Shown one piece after another: positions 1-7,702 of a DNA stretch of 64,000 bases. How positions within the stretch are numbered: position 1 is the stretch's first letter; every line of letters begins with the position of its first letter. Where the stretch lies: positions 109,446 through 173,445 of the forward strand of contig CADCGB010000001.1 in assembly GCA_902800815.1 (NCBI GenBank), read 5' to 3'. The notes beneath the pieces were generated by a model. That model ran no database searches and was not told where the DNA came from. It worked only from the letters and a program-made list of their open reading frames with translations. A program made the translations under genes and the position numbers. This DNA comes from Fibrobacter succinogenes (GTDB lineage: Bacteria > Fibrobacterota > Fibrobacteria > Fibrobacterales > Fibrobacteraceae).

Positions 1-1397
1 ACTTTTCGGGCTACCGCGGGAACCTCGGCGTATCGGGTGAAATCAACCGCATGGTGATGGCCCTGCGGGCGCGTGGTGCGAAGGTAGTCGCCTACGTGGA
101 TGATATTCGTTTGTCTGTACTTCTGGCTGCGGCTTCCGTTGACCGCGTTGTGGCAGAACCCTCCGCACACCTTACTTGGTGCGGCCTCGGCGGCAACACG
201 CTTTTCTACAAGGGCCTGCTCGATAAGATTGGCGTGAAGGTAGAATTCCTCAAGCATGGGGCCTACAAGTCGGCGGTGGAACCCTATGTGGCAGACTCGA
301 TGTCTACCGAGGCGCGCGAGAACCGCAAGGAACTCTACACCGACCTCTGGCAGACCGTCTCCTCGATGATTGCAGTCCGGAACACGCGCCAGTCCCTCGG
401 GGTCAAGCGCACCCTCGATTCGCTTGCATCGACCCCGGTGGTTTCTGCGTCCGCGGCTGTGCGGGCGGGGCTTGTGGATACACTCCTCTATATTGACCAG
501 GTGCCGGCATACGCGCTCAAGGCGTTTTTTGATGTGGATGCCCCGCAGGCGCGCTACAGCGACTGGGAGCCGACATCGCGCAAGATTTTTGATGAAACAT
601 GGCGCCAGCGTTCGCGCATTGCGCTCCTGAACATTGACGGGACTATTGACGCGGGCATGGAGTTGGAAGTTGCCGAGGCTCTGCGCCGCCTGCCGGGCAG
701 TGCCGAGGCGCTCGTGATACGTATCTCCTCTCCGGGTGGCAGCGCGATTGCGTCGGACAAGATTTGGGGAGCCATCATGGAACTCAAGAAGCGTGATATC
801 CCCGTGGTTGCAAGCATCGGCGATATGGGTGCCTCGGGCGCATATTACATTGCCTGTGCCGCCGACGCGATATTTGCCGAGCCGTATTCCATAGTCGGGA
901 GCATCGGCATTTATGGTGGCAAGATCGATGCCTCAGGGCTCATGAGCAAGGTGGGCCTGAAGGCGGAGACGGTAAAGACGCACGAGCACGCCGATGCGGA
1001 AACCTTCACGCGCCCCTGGACCGACGCGGAGAAGGCTGCGCTCCAGCAGTACATGGACGAGTTCTACGACCGCTTTGTGAAGGTGGTCTCGGGCGCTACG
1101 GGCATTGCCCGTGCGAAGGTGGATTCCTCGTATGGCGGTGGCCGCGTGTTCTTGGGCGAAAAAGCTTACAAGTACGGGCTGGTGCAGGGGCTAGGCGGCC
1201 TAGATGCTGCCCTGAAGGAAGCCCGCAAGCGTGCAAAGATTGGCGAGAAAAACGATATCGAACTGATCCCGATTCTTACCGGCGGCTCTAACATCATTCG
1301 GGATCCCTCGGCGAATGCGCTTATCGACTTTGTGCTCGGTGCCGAGCGCGTGCAGTTCTGGGCCATCGACCCGCTGCTCTGGGAAGGTGCCGAATGA
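1..1397 (+). CDS. sppA: Signal peptide peptidase SppA, long (67K-type) form, 5' truncated
   Basis: The frame is open from the window edge, so the true start lies outside; the first internal ATG is at 51. SppA is a membrane-bound serine protease of family S49 that degrades cleaved signal peptides. Two tandem S49 domains are visible. Numbering from the ATG at 51, the first carries the lysine of the YKSAVEP motif (K73), which matches the general-base lysine of long-form SppA. The second carries the nucleophile serine in GDMGASGAYY (S262). The S-P-G-G-S motif near residue 227 is also typical. The end overlaps the next start by four bases (ATGA), so the two genes are probably cotranslated. The N-terminal anchor cannot be seen. 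Confidence 0.9.
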   Translation, partial: FSGYRGNLGVSGEINRMVMALRARGAKVVAYVDDIRLSVLLAAASVDRVVAEPSAHLTWCGLGGNTLFYKGLLDKIGVKVEFLKHGAYKSAVEPYVADSMSTEARENRKELYTDLWQTVSSMIAVRNTRQSLGVKRTLDSLASTPVVSASAAVRAGLVDTLLYIDQVPAYALKAFFDVDAPQARYSDWEPTSRKIFDETWRQRSRIALLNIDGTIDAGMELEVAEALRRLPGSAEALVIRISSPGGSAIASDKIWGAIMELKKRDIPVVASIGDMGASGAYYIACAADAIFAEPYSIVGSIGIYGGKIDASGLMSKVGLKAETVKTHEHADAETFTRPWTDAEKAALQQYMDEFYDRFVKVVSGATGIARAKVDSSYGGGRVFLGEKAYKYGLVQGLGGLDAALKEARKRAKIGEKNDIELIPILTGGSNIIRDPSANALIDFVLGAERVQFWAIDPLLWEGAE

Positions 1398-2452
1398 TAG
1401 CCATCGTCGTTACAGTCCTGTGCTGCCTTTTCTTCTCGGCCTTTTGCTCCGTGACGGAGGCGTCGTTCTACAGCGTGCCGCCCGCGACGGTGGAGTTCCT
1501 GCAGAAGAACAAGAAGTTTACGGCAAAGTACCTCACGCACGTGAAGGATAACATCGACCGCTACATCGCATCTGTGCTTATCGTGAATACGGTCGCGAAC
1601 ACGGTGGGCGCATCGCTCGCGACGGCGCTCGCGGTGAAGCGTCTCTCCTCTACCGGCGCGATGGCGCTCCCGATTATCCTTACCATCCTTATCCTCCTCT
1701 TCGGTGAAATCACTCCCAAGACTCTCGGCGTAAAGCAGGCGAAGACGTTCGCCCCGCTCGTGTCGGTGCCGTTCTACTACATCACCAAGATTCTCGGCTG
1801 GACCGGGCTTATATGGCTTTGCCTCACGCTCACCAAGCACTGGACGCGCGAGGACGAAGAGAAGAAGGACGTGAGTATAGAGGACATCAACAGCCTCGTG
1901 AGTCTGGGCCTCCGCGAGGAGGTTATTGACCGCCAGCAGGCATCCGTCATCAAGAACATTCTCGCGCTCAAGTCAGTCGCAGCGCGCAAGGTGATGACTC
2001 CCCGCCAGGTGGTATTCAGCCTCCCTGCCGACAAGACTATCGGCGAGACCATCGACGAGCTCGGCAACTGGCCGTTCTCGCGAATCCCCCTGTATGGCGA
2101 AAACAAGGATACCTGGATTGGGATTGTGCTCCGGCGCGATGCCTATAACAGGTTGGCGGAAGGCGAGCGCGATGTTACGCTCCGGCAGATGATGCGCCCC
2201 TTGCAACTGATACCTGACAGTGTCATGCTCGACAAGCTGTTGCTCCGCTTCCTCAAGCAGCGCGGGCACATGGTCGGCGTGGTGGACGAGTTCGGTGCCA
2301 TCGCGGGTATCGTGAGCCTCGAGGACGTGCTGGAAGAAATCCTCGGCCGCGAGATCGTGGACGAGTACGACGAGTCCGTGAACCTGCAGGAGACGGCCCG
2401 CCGCCGCAGCAAGGCCCTCGCGTTCATCCGCAAGAAACGTCCCAAAAAGTGA
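1394..2452 (+). CDS. CNNM/HlyC-CorC family membrane protein (DUF21 plus CBS pair)
   Basis: This 352-residue protein has a four-helix DUF21 (CNNM) membrane region in its first ~150 residues, including NTVANTVGAS and the conserved L-F-G-E-I-T-P-K-T segment. A cytoplasmic CBS pair follows; V-V-D-E-F-G-A-I-A-G-I-V near residue 300 is the classic CBS signature of the CorC/HlyC group. Members are linked to Mg2+ or Co2+ transport and were once called hemolysins; the substrate cannot be told here. The C-terminal CorC-HlyC domain seems to be missing, since the protein ends in a basic tail soon after the second CBS repeat. The start overlaps the sppA stop, suggesting one operon. Confidence 0.85.
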   Translation: MIAIVVTVLCCLFFSAFCSVTEASFYSVPPATVEFLQKNKKFTAKYLTHVKDNIDRYIASVLIVNTVANTVGASLATALAVKRLSSTGAMALPIILTILILLFGEITPKTLGVKQAKTFAPLVSVPFYYITKILGWTGLIWLCLTLTKHWTREDEEKKDVSIEDINSLVSLGLREEVIDRQQASVIKNILALKSVAARKVMTPRQVVFSLPADKTIGETIDELGNWPFSRIPLYGENKDTWIGIVLRRDAYNRLAEGERDVTLRQMMRPLQLIPDSVMLDKLLLRFLKQRGHMVGVVDEFGAIAGIVSLEDVLEEILGREIVDEYDESVNLQETARRRSKALAFIRKKRPKK

Positions 2453-2458
2453 CCCGCT

Positions 2459-2490
2459 GTCATCCTGGAGCCGAAGGCGATAGGATTCAT
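2459..2490. repeat. Possible dispersed intergenic repeat unit
   Basis: A GTCATCCTGGAGCCGAAGG-type unit lies just after the CBS gene. Similar GTCATCC-starting stretches occur near 14249 and 57869. The similarity is only partial and was judged by eye. Confidence 0.35.
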
Positions 2491-2599
2491 TGAGAAATTT
2501 TTCTTCAAAACGTTCATACAATTATACTAATTCATATAATTAATATAGTCTAAAACCCGCATTTTACGGGCTTTTCTTAAAAAATATGATTTTTTACCC

Positions 2600-2628
2600 T
2601 TGTTTCCCTTGCCAAAACCATCTATATT
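2600..2628 (+). promoter_or_regulatory. Putative promoter of rplM-rpsI
   Basis: TTGTTT at 2600-2605 and TATATT at 2623-2628 are separated by 17 bases. They lie 58 bases upstream of rplM, in the AT-rich gap 2453-2686 that otherwise holds no gene. Confidence 0.6.
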
Positions 2629-2686
2629 TGTTCTGCTTTTCTTGGGGCGCCCCTGCCCCGGAATCCAATTAACTTAGAGGATTTAC

Positions 2687-3115
2687 ATGAAGACCATTAC
2701 GGTAAACCCGAAGTCCGTTACCCGCAAGTGGAAGCTTGTGGACGCAGCGGAAAAACCCCTGGGACGCGTTGCAAGCGAAGTTGCTCGTCTCCTCATGGGC
2801 AAGCACAAGGCCATCTACTCCCCGAACGTCGACACTGGTGATTTCGTTGTTGTCATCAACGCCGGCAAGGTCGCCGTTACCGGCACCAAGAACCTGAAGA
2901 AGGAATACTTCCACCACACCGGTCACATCGCCGGCGAACGCTGGATCAACTTCGCCGACCTCATGGCGAAGGACCCGACCGCCCCGCTGACCGCTGCTAT
3001 CTGGGGTATGCTCCCTCACAGCGCTCTTGGCCACAAGATGGTTAAGAAACTCAAAATCTATGCCGGCGCCGAACATCCGCACGCTGCGCAGAACCCCGAA
3101 GTCGTTGACTTCTAA
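2687..3115 (+). CDS. rplM: 50S ribosomal protein L13
   Basis: The 142-residue product has the usual L13 length and motifs: W-x-x-x-D-A-x-x-K-P-L-G-R at the start, G-D-F-V-V-V-I-N-A near residue 48, and the A-I-W-G-M-L-P motif near residue 106. L13 binds 23S rRNA early in large-subunit assembly. A GAGG sequence sits a few bases before the ATG. It is followed after 23 bases by rpsI, the common bacterial rplM-rpsI pair. Confidence 0.98.
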   Translation: MKTITVNPKSVTRKWKLVDAAEKPLGRVASEVARLLMGKHKAIYSPNVDTGDFVVVINAGKVAVTGTKNLKKEYFHHTGHIAGERWINFADLMAKDPTAPLTAAIWGMLPHSALGHKMVKKLKIYAGAEHPHAAQNPEVVDF

Positions 3116-3138
3116 TCTTTAGAACGGAGGATACCTCT

Positions 3139-3543
3139 ATCGCTACCGCAAAGAACAAGAAGATCTACCGTGGCACGGGCCGCCGCAAGAACGCCATCGC
3201 CGCTGTGATCCTGAAGCCGGGTACCGGCAAGCGCACTATCAATGGTCGTGATTTCAAGGATTACTTCCATTCCGAAGTGCAGAACATGATCGCCAACCTT
3301 CCGTTCGCCATCCTCGGCAACGCGGAAGAATGGGACGTCGAAGTCACCGCTCGTGGCGGTGGAATCGCCGGCCAGATGGGTGCTGTCCGCCTGGGCATTG
3401 CCCGCGCTCTCGTGGCCAACGACGCCGAAGTCAAGCCCGCCCTCAAGAAGGAAGGCCTCATGACTCGTGATGCCCGTGCTGTTGAACGTAAGAAGTTCGG
3501 CCGCAAGAAGGCCCGTAAGCACTTCCAGTTCAGCAAGCGCTAA
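3139..3543 (+). CDS. rpsI: 30S ribosomal protein S9, apparently starting at an ATC codon
   Basis: S9 is a small-subunit protein whose basic C-terminal tail reaches the P-site tRNA; the tail here ends in F-Q-F-S-K-R, matching the conserved K-R end. The family's N-terminal motif G-T-G-R-R-K-N-A-I-A is encoded upstream of the first in-frame ATG/GTG-type codon (GTG at 3205), so 3205 cannot be the real start. Reading upstream gives I-A-T-A-K-N-K-K-I-Y-R before the motif, as in many S9 proteins except that the first codon is ATC, at 3139. A GGAGG sequence at 3126-3130 is 8 bases upstream, ideal for that codon. Either ATC is the start or an ATG was lost by mutation or sequence error. The S9 identity itself is secure. 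Confidence 0.93.
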   Translation: MATAKNKKIYRGTGRRKNAIAAVILKPGTGKRTINGRDFKDYFHSEVQNMIANLPFAILGNAEEWDVEVTARGGGIAGQMGAVRLGIARALVANDAEVKPALKKEGLMTRDARAVERKKFGRKKARKHFQFSKR

Positions 3544-3561
3544 TCTGCGAATCGCTTTACG

Positions 3562-3599
3562 AAAAACCCTGGCTCCGCGCCGGGGTTTTTCTTTTTTTT
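3562..3599 (+). terminator. Rho-independent terminator after rpsI
   Basis: AAAAACCCTGGC and GCCGGGGTTTTT form a 12-pair stem (one G-T pair) around a short loop, followed by CTTTTTTTT. Confidence 0.85.
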
Positions 3600-3645
3600 G
3601 CACACCGCAGGTGTGCGCGAGGCAAGCGGTGCTTGCCGAAGTTCT

Positions 3646-4401
3646 TTAGAAGTTGTCCGGCCGGTCGAACATGTGCGTGACGAACTCGGTCACGAGCGTC
3701 ACATAGGCATCGTCGCTGAAGATGGGCTTCTGCATCATGTCGATGGCTTCTTGCGAGAGCGAGCCCGTCTTGGCGAGCTCCTCGCCGCCCTTGCGGTACT
3801 TTTCACGCAGCATGTTTAAACGGCGCGGGCCACCGCGGTGGTCGAGCGCGCGCATCTGCGGGCAGGCGATGAGCGTGTATCCCTCGTGCCCGAGGATAAT
3901 GTCGAATTGTTTGCGGATAGGCTCGTACACCACGTCGATATCCATCCAGGCGCAGCTTGAAAGCAGGATGATCTTCTGCCCTTCTTTCTGGAATTGTAGC
4001 CCGTGCAGGTGCGAGTTCAGTGCGTTCGCACCATCCTTGAGCTTCTGGCCCATATAGGGGTGGACCATGCCCACGATGCGGTCCATTAGCACCTTCATCT
4101 GGCCCGGGATGCTGAAAAGGAACAGTGGGAAACTCCAGATGACGATATCGGAGTTGATGAGTTTCTCGCGCACCATCGGGATGTCGTCGTCCTTCATAAA
4201 GCAGCTTCCGTCGGGTCGACCCCAGCAGCTGAGGCACCCGCGGCAGGGCTTGATATTCAGGCGGTCAATGAAGAGGTACTCGGTTTCGTATTCGCCGTTT
4301 TCCTCGAGTCCCTGCACGAACGCCTTCGTGGGGATAAGTGTCCCGCTGCGCTCGTTTTTCGGGCTCGCGACCATCACGAGTATCTTCTTCTTTTCTGCCA
4401 T
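3646..4401 (-). CDS. NAD(P)H-dependent flavin reductase-like flavoprotein (flavodoxin fold)
   Basis: The 251-residue product starts with a flavodoxin-like beta strand and phosphate-binding loop (I-L-V-M-V-A-S-P-K-N-E-R-S-G-T). It then has a cysteine cluster, C53-x2-C56-x2-C59 with C67 further on, followed by D-D-D-I-P and S-D-I-V-I-W-S-F-P-L, as in NADPH-dependent FMN reductases and the iron-sulfur flavoprotein group. A cytoplasmic oxidoreductase binding FMN is likely; the cysteines might hold a cluster, which is inference. It lies 18 bases downstream of the sigma-like gene on the same strand, so the two may be cotranscribed. No clear Shine-Dalgarno sequence precedes its ATG. Confidence 0.8.
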   Translation of the reverse strand: MAEKKKILVMVASPKNERSGTLIPTKAFVQGLEENGEYETEYLFIDRLNIKPCRGCLSCWGRPDGSCFMKDDDIPMVREKLINSDIVIWSFPLFLFSIPGQMKVLMDRIVGMVHPYMGQKLKDGANALNSHLHGLQFQKEGQKIILLSSCAWMDIDVVYEPIRKQFDIILGHEGYTLIACPQMRALDHRGGPRRLNMLREKYRKGGEELAKTGSLSQEAIDMMQKPIFSDDAYVTLVTEFVTHMFDRPDNF

Positions 4402-4419
4402 GGCCGCAAATTTAGAAAA

Positions 4420-5151
4420 TTATGCGGCGATGATTCCGCGGTACTTGGGAATCAGGCCTGCGCATTCGAGGAGCTCGAATGCCTGGCGGCGGAGATTGCC
4501 TACCTGCGCCCTTGTAATCTTCATACGTTCCGCGACTTCGGCATCGGTGTAGCCCTTGGCGCTTTCGTGGCAGACTTCGAAAGCGACGGTAAGGTACTCG
4601 ATGAGGCGTTTCTTGCCATGGATTGCCCTCTTGGTCGCCTCGATGGCGAGAAGGAGGAAAATCCTCTTTTCGGAGGTGTTCCGCGAAGAAATCTCGTTGA
4701 TGGCCATGGTCATAAGGCCCTCCTCGTCTTTTTCCGGATCCTTTGACGGGTTATTGGGGCGCGATTCAAGCGAAAAGTCGATGAATACCTCGCGCTCGGT
4801 AATCTTGGAGTTGTTGCGCTTTGCCGTCTTGAGGCTGTATTCGCCCATCTGGGTGAGGTGTGCCAGGAAGGGTGTGCCCTTGGTCAGGTCGAATTTCAGG
4901 ACGGTCTTCCAGAATACGGTGAATACCTGGTCCGAAATATGCACACCGCGCTCCTTGTCGCTCAGCCCCTGGAGACTCCAGTCCGAGTTCATGGCGCGGG
5001 ACTTTGCGGCCATGAGTCCGAGGAAGTACTCCCCGTGGATGTCCCAGAGCCGCCTGGTGGCGGCGAGACGGATGTTTGCAGGTTTGGTCGAGTCCTGGGC
5101 GATGCTGATTAGGGCTTCGGTTTCGCGCTCGGCGAGGGTCTGGTTTGTCAT
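4420..5151 (-). CDS. Divergent sigma-70-like / helix-turn-helix protein
   Basis: The 243-residue protein has a middle segment like sigma region 2 (V-F-x-x-F-W-K with K-F-D-x-x-K-G-T-P-F near residues 78-95). A C-terminal helix-turn-helix resembles sigma region 4 (Y-T-D-A-E-V-A-E-R-M-K-I-T-R-A-Q-V-G-N-L). About 110 residues of mixed charge separate them. An AAGGAG sequence sits 5 bases before the ATG. It could be an extracytoplasmic-function-like sigma factor or another DNA-binding regulator; no anti-sigma factor is next to it. The assignment rests on pattern alone. The downstream flavoprotein may be its target or simply a cotranscribed gene. Confidence 0.5.
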   Translation of the reverse strand: MTNQTLAERETEALISIAQDSTKPANIRLAATRRLWDIHGEYFLGLMAAKSRAMNSDWSLQGLSDKERGVHISDQVFTVFWKTVLKFDLTKGTPFLAHLTQMGEYSLKTAKRNNSKITEREVFIDFSLESRPNNPSKDPEKDEEGLMTMAINEISSRNTSEKRIFLLLAIEATKRAIHGKKRLIEYLTVAFEVCHESAKGYTDAEVAERMKITRAQVGNLRRQAFELLECAGLIPKYRGIIAA

Positions 5152-5178
5152 AACGACTCCTTTTAAAGGTGGCAGGGA

Positions 5179-5204
5179 CGCCCCCCTTGCGTCGCAAGGG
5201 GGCG
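5179..5204. repeat. GC-rich inverted repeat upstream of the sigma-like gene
   Basis: Arms CCCCCTTGC and GCAAGGGGG flank a three-base loop. There is no T-run, so it looks like a leader hairpin or repeat unit rather than a terminator. Confidence 0.5.
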
Positions 5205-5282
5205 GAGACGGCCAAAGCCCTTCACTATGGCAAAGGGGTTGGCTTTATAACAAAAGGTGATGTAAGATGTTAGCCCGAAGGG

Positions 5283-5465
5283 CTATGCAAGCGTACTCAA
5301 TGTGTAGCGAGAGGTCGGCATACTCCAAATATAGCATCTGCGATTGTCAGAAACTGTCAATTTGGGGCTTGCCTGTAAAAAACTACTCATAAGGTGAGCG
5401 GTAATATACAATAAATTTTTGCGGAGTGGGTGTAAAAAGATGTTTACATTTGCTAAACCGGTCAT
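5283..5465 (-). CDS. Possible small protein of 60 residues, unknown
   Basis: An ATG at 5465 is preceded, with 7 bases between, by AGGAG at 5473-5477, and a TATATT box lies further upstream, so translation is possible. The product begins M-T-G-L-A-N-V-N-I-F and resembles nothing I recognise. It may instead be the untranslated leader of the sigma-like gene, whose start is 131 bases downstream. The gene-free stretch 5152-5634 otherwise holds the hairpin at 5179, the dyad at 5509 and the rmuC promoter. Confidence 0.25.
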   Translation of the reverse strand: MTGLANVNIFLHPLRKNLLYITAHLMSSFLQASPKLTVSDNRRCYIWSMPTSRYTLSTLA

Positions 5466-5508
5466 TGGGGTACTCCTATCTCGTTCTATTGTAAATATAG
5501 CAGGCCTA

Positions 5509-5527
5509 TGCGACAAATAGTGTCGCA
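5509..5527. promoter_or_regulatory. Perfect dyad, likely operator
   Basis: TGCGACA, five bases, TGTCGCA. It sits just upstream of a TATATT box on the minus strand and about 55 bases upstream of the rmuC promoter, as a regulator-binding site would. Confidence 0.45.
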
Positions 5528-5581
5528 GAAAACAGAAATTTGGTAAACTGAATTAAGTTTGCGTTTTTCTCATGATTCCAT

Positions 5582-5610
5582 TTGACATTTGTTATTTGTA
5601 AAGCGATATA
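5582..5610 (+). promoter_or_regulatory. Putative promoter of rmuC
   Basis: A perfect TTGACA -35 at 5582-5587 and GATATA at 5605-5610 are 17 bases apart. AAGGAG follows, then the ATG at 5635. Confidence 0.65.
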
Positions 5611-5634
5611 GCTAGAAAAGCAAAAGGAGTTCTT

Positions 5635-7125
5635 ATGACAGAAGTATTCATAGCAATAGTCGGCGCAGTCCTCGGGATTGCGATTGGGTATATGGCTGCC
5701 CGTATTGCGCTTGCCAAGCGTACGAACGAGGAAAACAAGTCGAATGCCGGCCTAGAGACGCAGGTGGCCGTGCTGCAGAGCGAACTGAATGCCGAAAAGG
5801 CGAAGGTCGCCGAGGCTCGCAATAACGCAGAACGGCAATTGGAGACTTTCAAGGTAGATGCGGATAAGCGCATTGCCGAGGTGAAGGATGACGCTACGCG
5901 CCAGATTCAGCAGGAGAAGGAACGGTCCGCGCAGGCTATCGCTGCAGAAAGGGATGCCGGCGAAAAGCGCTTCGAGAAGATGAAGCAGGAAAAGGACGAG
6001 GCGCACCAGAAAGCGATGGACGAACTGAAGGCGCGTTTTGACGATATCTCGAAGGGGCTGATGGAACAGGCGAAGAATGTGACCAACGAGATGCTCAAGC
6101 AGCGCAGCGAAGAAATCTCGAAGTCCGGGCATACGACCATGGAGCAGTTGGTGAACCCGCTCAAGGAATCCATCGATAATATGAAGAAGGCTATGAACGA
6201 CACGACTGTCGAGCAGATTAAGACGAATACCGAACTAAAGGAGAAACTGGATGTCGCGATTCAGTCAAATGACAAGACGACCCGCACTGCAGACGACCTG
6301 ATTCGTGCCTTCAAGCACGATTCCAAGATCCAGGGAGACTGGGGCGAGTGCGTCCTCGAGGAACTCCTTACCAATCTGGGGCTCCAGAAGGGAGTTCATT
6401 TCGAGATGCAGGCTCCCCTCCGCGGAGCGAACGGAAGGCTTCTTGTCTCCGAAGAAAATGGGAACACGATGCGTCCCGACGTGGTTGTGCACCTCGATAT
6501 GACAAAGGACGTGATTGTCGATTCCAAGGTGTCAATGGCGGCCTTCCTTGATTACAAAAGTGCCGAAGACCCCGACGAGCGCAAAAGACGCCTTAAAGAC
6601 CATGTGGAAAGCATTGAAAAGCACGTGAAGGAACTTTCCGGGAAAAAGTATGCGGACTACGTGAAGCCCCCCAGGGAAACGATTGACTTTGTCATCATGT
6701 TCGTGCCACGTGCCGATGCGCTTTGGACTGCGCTGGCCGAAAAACCCGCGCTTTGGCGCGAATCCATGGAAAAGGGCGTGTATATCGCCGACGAGCAGAC
6801 GCTTTATGCGGCGCTCCGTATTGTAAAACTGACTTGGCGTCAGGTTCGGCAGGCGCAGAATCAGCAGAAGGTCTTTGAACTTGCTAACGAGATGGTCAAG
6901 CGCGTGGGCATGTTCGTGAAGCAGATGGAAAGCGTCAAGAATGCGCTCAACAATGCGCAGAAGGCCTATGATACCGGGATGGCGAAGTTCGCGGAAAAGG
7001 GACAGAGCGTGCTTACGACCTGCCGCCAGCTGGAAAGCCTAGGCGCAAAGCAGGATTCCGCGAACCCGCTCCCGAACGATATTCAGATTATCGAAATGCA
7101 GGGGGGAGAAACATGTACCAAGTAA
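5635..7125 (+). CDS. rmuC: DNA recombination protein RmuC
   Basis: The 496-residue product has one N-terminal membrane helix (residues ~4-24), a long charged coiled coil (about 30-135) and the RmuC domain (about 190-440). Visible landmarks are Q-G-D-W-G-E, M-R-P-D-V-V-V-H-L and V-I-V-D-S-K-V-S, which match the nuclease-like core of the family. RmuC limits inversions at short inverted repeats in E. coli and is thought to be a nuclease. A strong AAGGAG ribosome site supports the start. The end overlaps the next gene by 13 bases. Confidence 0.92.
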   Translation: MTEVFIAIVGAVLGIAIGYMAARIALAKRTNEENKSNAGLETQVAVLQSELNAEKAKVAEARNNAERQLETFKVDADKRIAEVKDDATRQIQQEKERSAQAIAAERDAGEKRFEKMKQEKDEAHQKAMDELKARFDDISKGLMEQAKNVTNEMLKQRSEEISKSGHTTMEQLVNPLKESIDNMKKAMNDTTVEQIKTNTELKEKLDVAIQSNDKTTRTADDLIRAFKHDSKIQGDWGECVLEELLTNLGLQKGVHFEMQAPLRGANGRLLVSEENGNTMRPDVVVHLDMTKDVIVDSKVSMAAFLDYKSAEDPDERKRRLKDHVESIEKHVKELSGKKYADYVKPPRETIDFVIMFVPRADALWTALAEKPALWRESMEKGVYIADEQTLYAALRIVKLTWRQVRQAQNQQKVFELANEMVKRVGMFVKQMESVKNALNNAQKAYDTGMAKFAEKGQSVLTTCRQLESLGAKQDSANPLPNDIQIIEMQGGETCTK

Positions 7126-7685
7126 ATATTATCGACCCGAATGGTAAGGCGAGCGTGATGCAGCTCGGCAGGCGTGAGGAGCATCGCGTTGATGTGCAGG
7201 GTGTCGAACACTGGCTCAAACACCCCGAACGCATCGGGAGCAGTGGCGCACTTATTCGCTTGGCTAGGCAGGGCGATTCGCTCGTGAGGAGCACGCTTTT
7301 TGCCAATATGGACAATGAGGTTTTCTTTGATTGCGTGCTCAGTCTTGCGGGCGAAGGTGATGCCGGTGCGATGGAGGCACTAATCCGGGAGGCCGATAAC
7401 CCGAAGTGCTGGGAAATGCTCCAGTTCTTTGCCCAGAGGCATGATGAACGTGCGATTGATTTTGTGCTGAGGAACACCCATAAGGAGGGGGGCCTGCAGT
7501 GCGCCATAACCCTTGCGGAACAGGCATGCCCTGAGGCGAAAGAATATATCAGGGATTTCTGCGCTCTCATTCGGCTAGCGGACAAGGGGAATCCGCTTGC
7601 GTACGATGCCCTCTATGCCCACAGGGACTACAATCTGGAATGTCGCAATCGCATCATGCGACTGGTTGCTGTTACCCCCGACTAG
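7113..7685 (+). CDS. Unknown protein, 190 residues, HEAT-like helices
   Basis: The start lies inside the rmuC end and follows GGGGGGAG. The sequence is mostly helical with alternating short helices (A-L-I-R-L-A, A-L-I-R-E-A, A-I-T-L-A-E-Q-A, A-L-I-R-L-A again), suggesting HEAT-like or Sel1-like repeats, but no clear family motif is seen. There is no signal peptide, so it is probably cytoplasmic. Overlap with rmuC suggests cotranscription. The stop codon lies inside the terminator hairpin that follows. Confidence 0.75.
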   Translation: MYQVNIIDPNGKASVMQLGRREEHRVDVQGVEHWLKHPERIGSSGALIRLARQGDSLVRSTLFANMDNEVFFDCVLSLAGEGDAGAMEALIREADNPKCWEMLQFFAQRHDERAIDFVLRNTHKEGGLQCAITLAEQACPEAKEYIRDFCALIRLADKGNPLAYDALYAHRDYNLECRNRIMRLVAVTPD

Positions 7686-7697
7686 GTCGGGGTTTTT
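7676..7697 (+). terminator. Rho-independent terminator
   Basis: CCCCGAC-TAG-GTCGGGG followed by TTTTT. The loop is the stop codon of the preceding gene. Confidence 0.85.
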
Positions 7698-7702
7698 ATA
7701 TT

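Noticed and set aside
5179..5204. Terminator upstream of the sigma-like gene
   Set aside because: Strong hairpin but no T-run on either strand.
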